Assembly: GCF_003024195.1 (NCBI RefSeq)
Contig: NZ_KZ679040.1
Location: forward strand, 1-64,000
Direction of reading: 5' to 3'
Source of the DNA: Streptomyces dioscori
GTDB taxonomy: Bacteria > Actinomycetota > Actinomycetes > Streptomycetales > Streptomycetaceae
DNA: 64,000 nucleotides
The notes under the pieces are model-generated. The model ran no database searches. It had not been told where the DNA came from and saw nothing but the letters and a program-made list of their open reading frames with translations. Shown in pieces: positions 61,115-64,000 of this stretch (within the stretch, counting starts at the first letter, position 1; every line of letters begins with the position of its first letter). Both the position numbers and the translations under genes were made by a program.

Positions 61115-62356
61115 TTGGTACGGAAGATCGGCAGCCGGTACACCGCGCACCAGATCCTGGGACGGGGCAGCGCCGGCACGGTGTGGCTGGGTGAGGGCCC
61201 CGAGGGGCCCGTCGCCATCAAGCTGCTGCGCGAGGACCTGGCGTCCGACCAGGAGCTGGTGGGACGGTTCGTGCAGGAGAGGACAGCCCTGCTGGGCCTC
61301 GACCACCCGCACGTCGTCTCCGTGCGGGACCTGGTCGTCGACGGCACCGACCTCGCCCTCGTCATGGACCTCGTCCGCGGCACGGACCTGCGGACCCGGC
61401 TCGACCGCGAGCGTCGCCTCGCGCCCGAGGCGGCCGTCGCGATCGTCGCCGACGTCGCCGACGGGCTCGCCGCCGCGCACGCGGCGGGGGTCGTGCACCG
61501 GGACGTGAAGCCAGAGAACGTGCTGCTCGACATGCAGGGGCCACTCGGACCCGGCGGTTCGCACCCCGCGCTGCTCACGGACTTCGGCGTCGCCAAACTC
61601 ATCGACTCACCGCGGCGCACCCGCGCGACGAAGATCATCGGTACGCCGGACTATCTGGCACCCGAGATCATCGAGGGCCTGCCCCCGCGCGCGGCCGTCG
61701 ACATCTACGCGCTGGCGACCGTGCTGTACGAGCTGCTCGCGGGCTTCACCCCCTTCGGCGGCGGACATCCGGGAGCCGTCCTGCGCCGGCACGTCACCGA
61801 GACCGTCGTCCCGCTCCCCGGGATCCCCGAGGAACTTTGGCAGCTGCTCGTGCAGTGCCTGGCGAAGGCGCCGGCGTCGCGGCTGCGGGCGTCCGAACTG
61901 GGGGAACGGCTGCGCGAGCAGCTCCCGCTGCTCGCCGGGATGCCGCCGCTGGACGTCGACGAGCCCGACGGGGAGGCCGAAGGGTCCTACGAGGACGCGG
62001 CGCCCGCGGCCGAGCCGGAGGCTCCGCGGGAGCGGGTGCGGCGCGGGGCCGTTCCGCTGGTACCGGGGGCCAAGCCGGACTCGAACCGGGACACGCACAC
62101 GTCCATGCGGGTGCCGGGGCCCGACGAGCTGGCGGGGGGCGCGCTGGGTACCGCGCGGGCGCCCCGGGCGGCGGGGGCGCCGCGGCCGGGGTCCGCGCGG
62201 CATCGCGCTTCCGCTCGGCGGCGGCGGATCACGCTGGGGGTGGCGGGGGTGGCGCTCGTCGCGGCCATAGGGGGCGGCGCGTGGCTGGCGACGTCGGGGG
62301 ACGACGCGGACGGGTCCCCCGCAGACCAGGAGAGTTCGGCCCCGGCCTCTCCCTGA
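61115..62356 (+). CDS. pkaB: Serine/threonine protein kinase PkaB
   Basis: 413 aa from TTG 61115. The TTG is supported by GTAGGAGC 6 nt upstream; no ATG/GTG is suitable. The kinase domain is at ~9-270: GRGSAGTVW, VAIKLL, HRDVKPENVLL (~127), DFGVAKLID, APEIIEG. An acidic/Ala-rich linker, one TM (~369-390, ITLGVAGVALVAAIGGGAWLA) and a short extracytoplasmic tail follow. It is paralogous to PkaA, 165 bp upstream. Confidence 0.93.
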   Translation: MVRKIGSRYTAHQILGRGSAGTVWLGEGPEGPVAIKLLREDLASDQELVGRFVQERTALLGLDHPHVVSVRDLVVDGTDLALVMDLVRGTDLRTRLDRERRLAPEAAVAIVADVADGLAAAHAAGVVHRDVKPENVLLDMQGPLGPGGSHPALLTDFGVAKLIDSPRRTRATKIIGTPDYLAPEIIEGLPPRAAVDIYALATVLYELLAGFTPFGGGHPGAVLRRHVTETVVPLPGIPEELWQLLVQCLAKAPASRLRASELGERLREQLPLLAGMPPLDVDEPDGEAEGSYEDAAPAAEPEAPRERVRRGAVPLVPGAKPDSNRDTHTSMRVPGPDELAGGALGTARAPRAAGAPRPGSARHRASARRRRITLGVAGVALVAAIGGGAWLATSGDDADGSPADQESSAPASP

Positions 62357-62377
62357 CCGGAGGAGGGTGGTCCCCGT

Positions 62378-62660
62378 CACCGCATGGGGGCTCCGCCCCC
62401 TGGCCCCCGGTTGCGCAGTTCCCCGCGCCCCTTAAGGGGCGCGGACGGGCCTCGCCTGAAGAGGTGCGGACCGGCTTCGGCTGAAGGGGTGCGGACCGGC
62501 TTCGGCTGAAGGGGTGCGGACCGGGCTTGCCGTGACTGCCCTGGTGGAAATAGGGGCGCAGCCCCGTTTCCAGGGGCGCGGGGAACTGCGCGGCCCGCCC
62601 CCACCGGGCCCGCAGACGAAGCTCCTCAGCCCCTCCGGCGTTCGAGGGGCCCACGGCCAG
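62378..62660. repeat. Composite repeat: hairpin, opposed dispersed repeats, 25-bp tandem repeat
   Basis: In order: hairpin GGGGGC-TCC-GCCCCC (62386-62400); a repeat copy whose end forms a perfect 22-bp palindrome around CTTAAG (62423-62444); three 25-bp direct repeats at 62456, 62481 and 62506 (CTGAAGGGGTGCGGACCGGC, then TTCGG); an inverted repeat copy (62572-62613); and an element CAGCCCCTCCGGCGTTCGAG (62627-62646). It fills the 341-bp gap between pkaB and prfB. Confidence 0.88.
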
Positions 62661-62697
62661 GGCCGCCCGACTTGGCGGAGCCGTTACGCTGGGGGGC

Positions 62698-63804
62698 GTG
62701 GCAGTCGTCGATGTTTCCGAAGAGCTCAAGTCCCTCTCCTCGACCATGGAGTCGATCGAGGCCGTCCTGGACCTCGACAAGCTGAGGGCGGACATCGCCG
62801 CGCTTGAGGAGCAGGCGGCGGCGCCGTCCCTGTGGGACGACCCCGATGAGGCGCAGAAGATCACCAGCAAGCTGAGCCACCTCCAGGCGGAGGTGCGCAA
62901 GGCCGAGAACCTCCGCGGGCGTATCGACGATCTCAGCGTGCTGTTCGAGATGGCCGAGGAGGAGGACGACCCGGACACCCGTGCCGAGGCCGAGACCGAG
63001 CTCACCGCCGTCAAGAAGGCGCTGGACGAGATGGAAGTCCGCACACTCCTGTCCGGGGAGTACGACGCCCGTGAGGCCGTCGTCACCATCCGCGCCGAGG
63101 CCGGTGGCGTCGACGCCTCCGACTTCGCCGAGAAGCTCCAGCGCATGTACCTGCGCTGGGCCGAGCGCCACGGCTACAAGACGGAGCTCTACGAGACCTC
63201 GTACGCGGAGGAGGCCGGCATCAAGTCGACCACCTTCGCCGTCCACGTCCCGTACGCGTACGGCACGCTCTCCGTCGAGCAGGGCACGCACCGGCTGGTG
63301 CGGATCTCGCCCTTCGACAACCAGGGCCGCCGCCAGACGTCGTTCGCCGGTGTCGAGATCCTGCCCGTGGTCGAGCAGACCGACCACATCGAGATCGACG
63401 AGTCCGAGCTGCGTGTGGACGTGTACCGGTCGTCGGGTCCTGGCGGTCAGGGCGTCAACACGACCGACTCCGCGGTCCGGCTGACCCACCTCCCCACCGG
63501 CATCGTCGTCTCCTGCCAGAACGAGCGCTCGCAGATCCAGAACAAGGCGTCCGCGATGAACGTCCTCCAGGCCAAGCTCCTTGAGCGCCGCCGCCAGGAG
63601 GAGCAGGCCAAGATGAACGCGCTCAAGGGCGACGGCGGCAACTCCTGGGGCAACCAGATGCGTTCGTACGTCCTGCACCCGTACCAGATGGTCAAGGACC
63701 TGCGCACGGAATGCGAAGTCGGAAACCCCGAGGCCGTTTTCAACGGTGAGATCGACGGTTTCCTGGAGGCCGGAATTCGCTGGCGCAAGCAGCAGGAGAA
63801 GTAA
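62698..63804 (+). CDS. prfB: Peptide chain release factor 2
   Basis: 368 aa from GTG 62698. The RF2-specific codon-recognition tripeptide SPF ([18 protein letters not shown]) and the GGQ catalytic motif ([17 protein letters not shown]) are present. It terminates at UAA/UGA. The frame is continuous: the autoregulatory UGA frameshift known from E. coli is absent. A TACGCT 7 bp before GTG suggests a leaderless transcript. In Streptomyces the next gene downstream is usually ftsE. Confidence 0.97.
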   Translation: MAVVDVSEELKSLSSTMESIEAVLDLDKLRADIAALEEQAAAPSLWDDPDEAQKITSKLSHLQAEVRKAENLRGRIDDLSVLFEMAEEEDDPDTRAEAETELTAVKKALDEMEVRTLLSGEYDAREAVVTIRAEAGGVDASDFAEKLQRMYLRWAERHGYKTELYETSYAEEAGIKSTTFAVHVPYAYGTLSVEQGTHRLVRISPFDNQGRRQTSFAGVEILPVVEQTDHIEIDESELRVDVYRSSGPGGQGVNTTDSAVRLTHLPTGIVVSCQNERSQIQNKASAMNVLQAKLLERRRQEEQAKMNALKGDGGNSWGNQMRSYVLHPYQMVKDLRTECEVGNPEAVFNGEIDGFLEAGIRWRKQQEK

Positions 63805-63833
63805 GCGACTTTTCCGTACGTCGTTTTGTCGAC

Positions 63834-63872
63834 AGGGCAACTGCGGTCCACCGGACGGCAGTTGCCCTTTCT
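63834..63872 (+). terminator. prfB terminator
   Basis: Perfect 11-bp stem AGGGCAACTGC/GCAGTTGCCCT with a 13-nt loop, followed by TTCTG, 30 bp after the stop codon. Confidence 0.85.
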
Positions 63873-63883
63873 GCTGCGCTCTG

Positions 63884-63916
63884 GTGAGTGATGTGTGGGT
63901 TTTACATCACACTCAC
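63884..63916 (+). promoter_or_regulatory. Imperfect inverted repeat in the region after prfB
   Basis: GTGAGTGATGT pairs with ACATCA-CA-CTCAC, interrupted by a 2-nt bulge, around a T-rich loop. It is followed by AT-richer sequence with TTGACGATGTCTTG (63970-63983). It probably belongs to the promoter region of the gene beyond the window end. Confidence 0.4.
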
Positions 63917-64000
63917 ATGACACTGCGCCGGTCAAAAGACCTTGATCTGGACATCGCGGTCGCAACGACCTTGACGATGTCTTGAAAGATGGGAAAGCTG

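Noticed and set aside
62456..62530. CRISPR array
   Set aside because: Three head-to-tail 25-bp units with no spacers.
62698..62800. Programmed frameshift in prfB
   Set aside because: The reading frame is continuous from GTG; no in-frame UGA with an upstream SD-like sequence near codon 26.

Overview
The window is very high-GC actinobacterial DNA with GTG/TTG starts, frequent ATGA/TGATG stop-start overlaps and few SD-perfect leaders. Gene content and order (5S rRNA end, DUF58/MoxR cluster, mtnA, mtrA-mtrB-lpqB, comF-like, hpf, orphan response regulator, secA, NAD-GDH, wall-polymer genes, pkaA/pkaB, prfB) point to the core chromosome of a Streptomyces. The match to S. coelicolor order is from memory, not from a search.

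Layout. 1-5.8 kb: the end of an rRNA operon and a leftward operon of membrane proteins with a MoxR ATPase and a DUF58 partner. 5.9-14.7 kb: mtnA, the MtrA-MtrB-LpqB envelope/cell-cycle signalling operon, two perfect DnaA boxes before a ComF-like gene, hpf and an orphan NarL-type regulator. 14.8-22.4 kb: a YcaQ-type DNA glycosylase, GNAT, secA and small conserved actinobacterial genes. 22.9-27.8 kb: the giant NAD-glutamate dehydrogenase. 28-51 kb: a cell-wall glycopolymer region. It holds four GT2 + CDP-glycerol glycerophosphotransferase-like fusion proteins, a GT4, a stand-alone GT2, galE, a two-gene ABC polymer exporter (TagGH type), three polytopic glycosyltransferase-like membrane proteins, a TetR regulator, and an ohrR/ohr pair. 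51-54.6 kb: a sugar ABC importer without its own ATPase. 55-62.4 kb: an FHA/FtsK-like ATPase divergent from two Ser/Thr kinases (pkaA, pkaB). 62.7-63.8 kb: prfB, followed by what is probably the upstream region of the next gene.

Working together. MtrAB-LpqB, SecA, the kinases with the FHA protein, and the wall-polymer genes all act at the envelope. The exporter and the fusion polymerases probably build and export a teichoic-acid-like polymer; GalE supplies UDP-galactose.

Most interesting. (1) Three tandem GT2-TagF paralogues show complementary loss of active-site residues: one has a degenerate GT2 half but keeps the polymerase His, and the other two keep GT2 but lack that His. (2) A dispersed repeat with core GCGCAGTTCCCCGCGCCCCT occurs about 17 times. 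It forms perfect palindromes between convergent genes, supplies stop codons, and lies as four in-frame tandem copies (69/72-bp period) inside a membrane glycosyltransferase gene. (3) An SdrD_B-like beta domain is inserted in a sugar ABC permease. (4) A pair of perfect DnaA boxes lies directly after mtrAB-lpqB. (5) A perfect palindrome lies 7 bp before mtnA.
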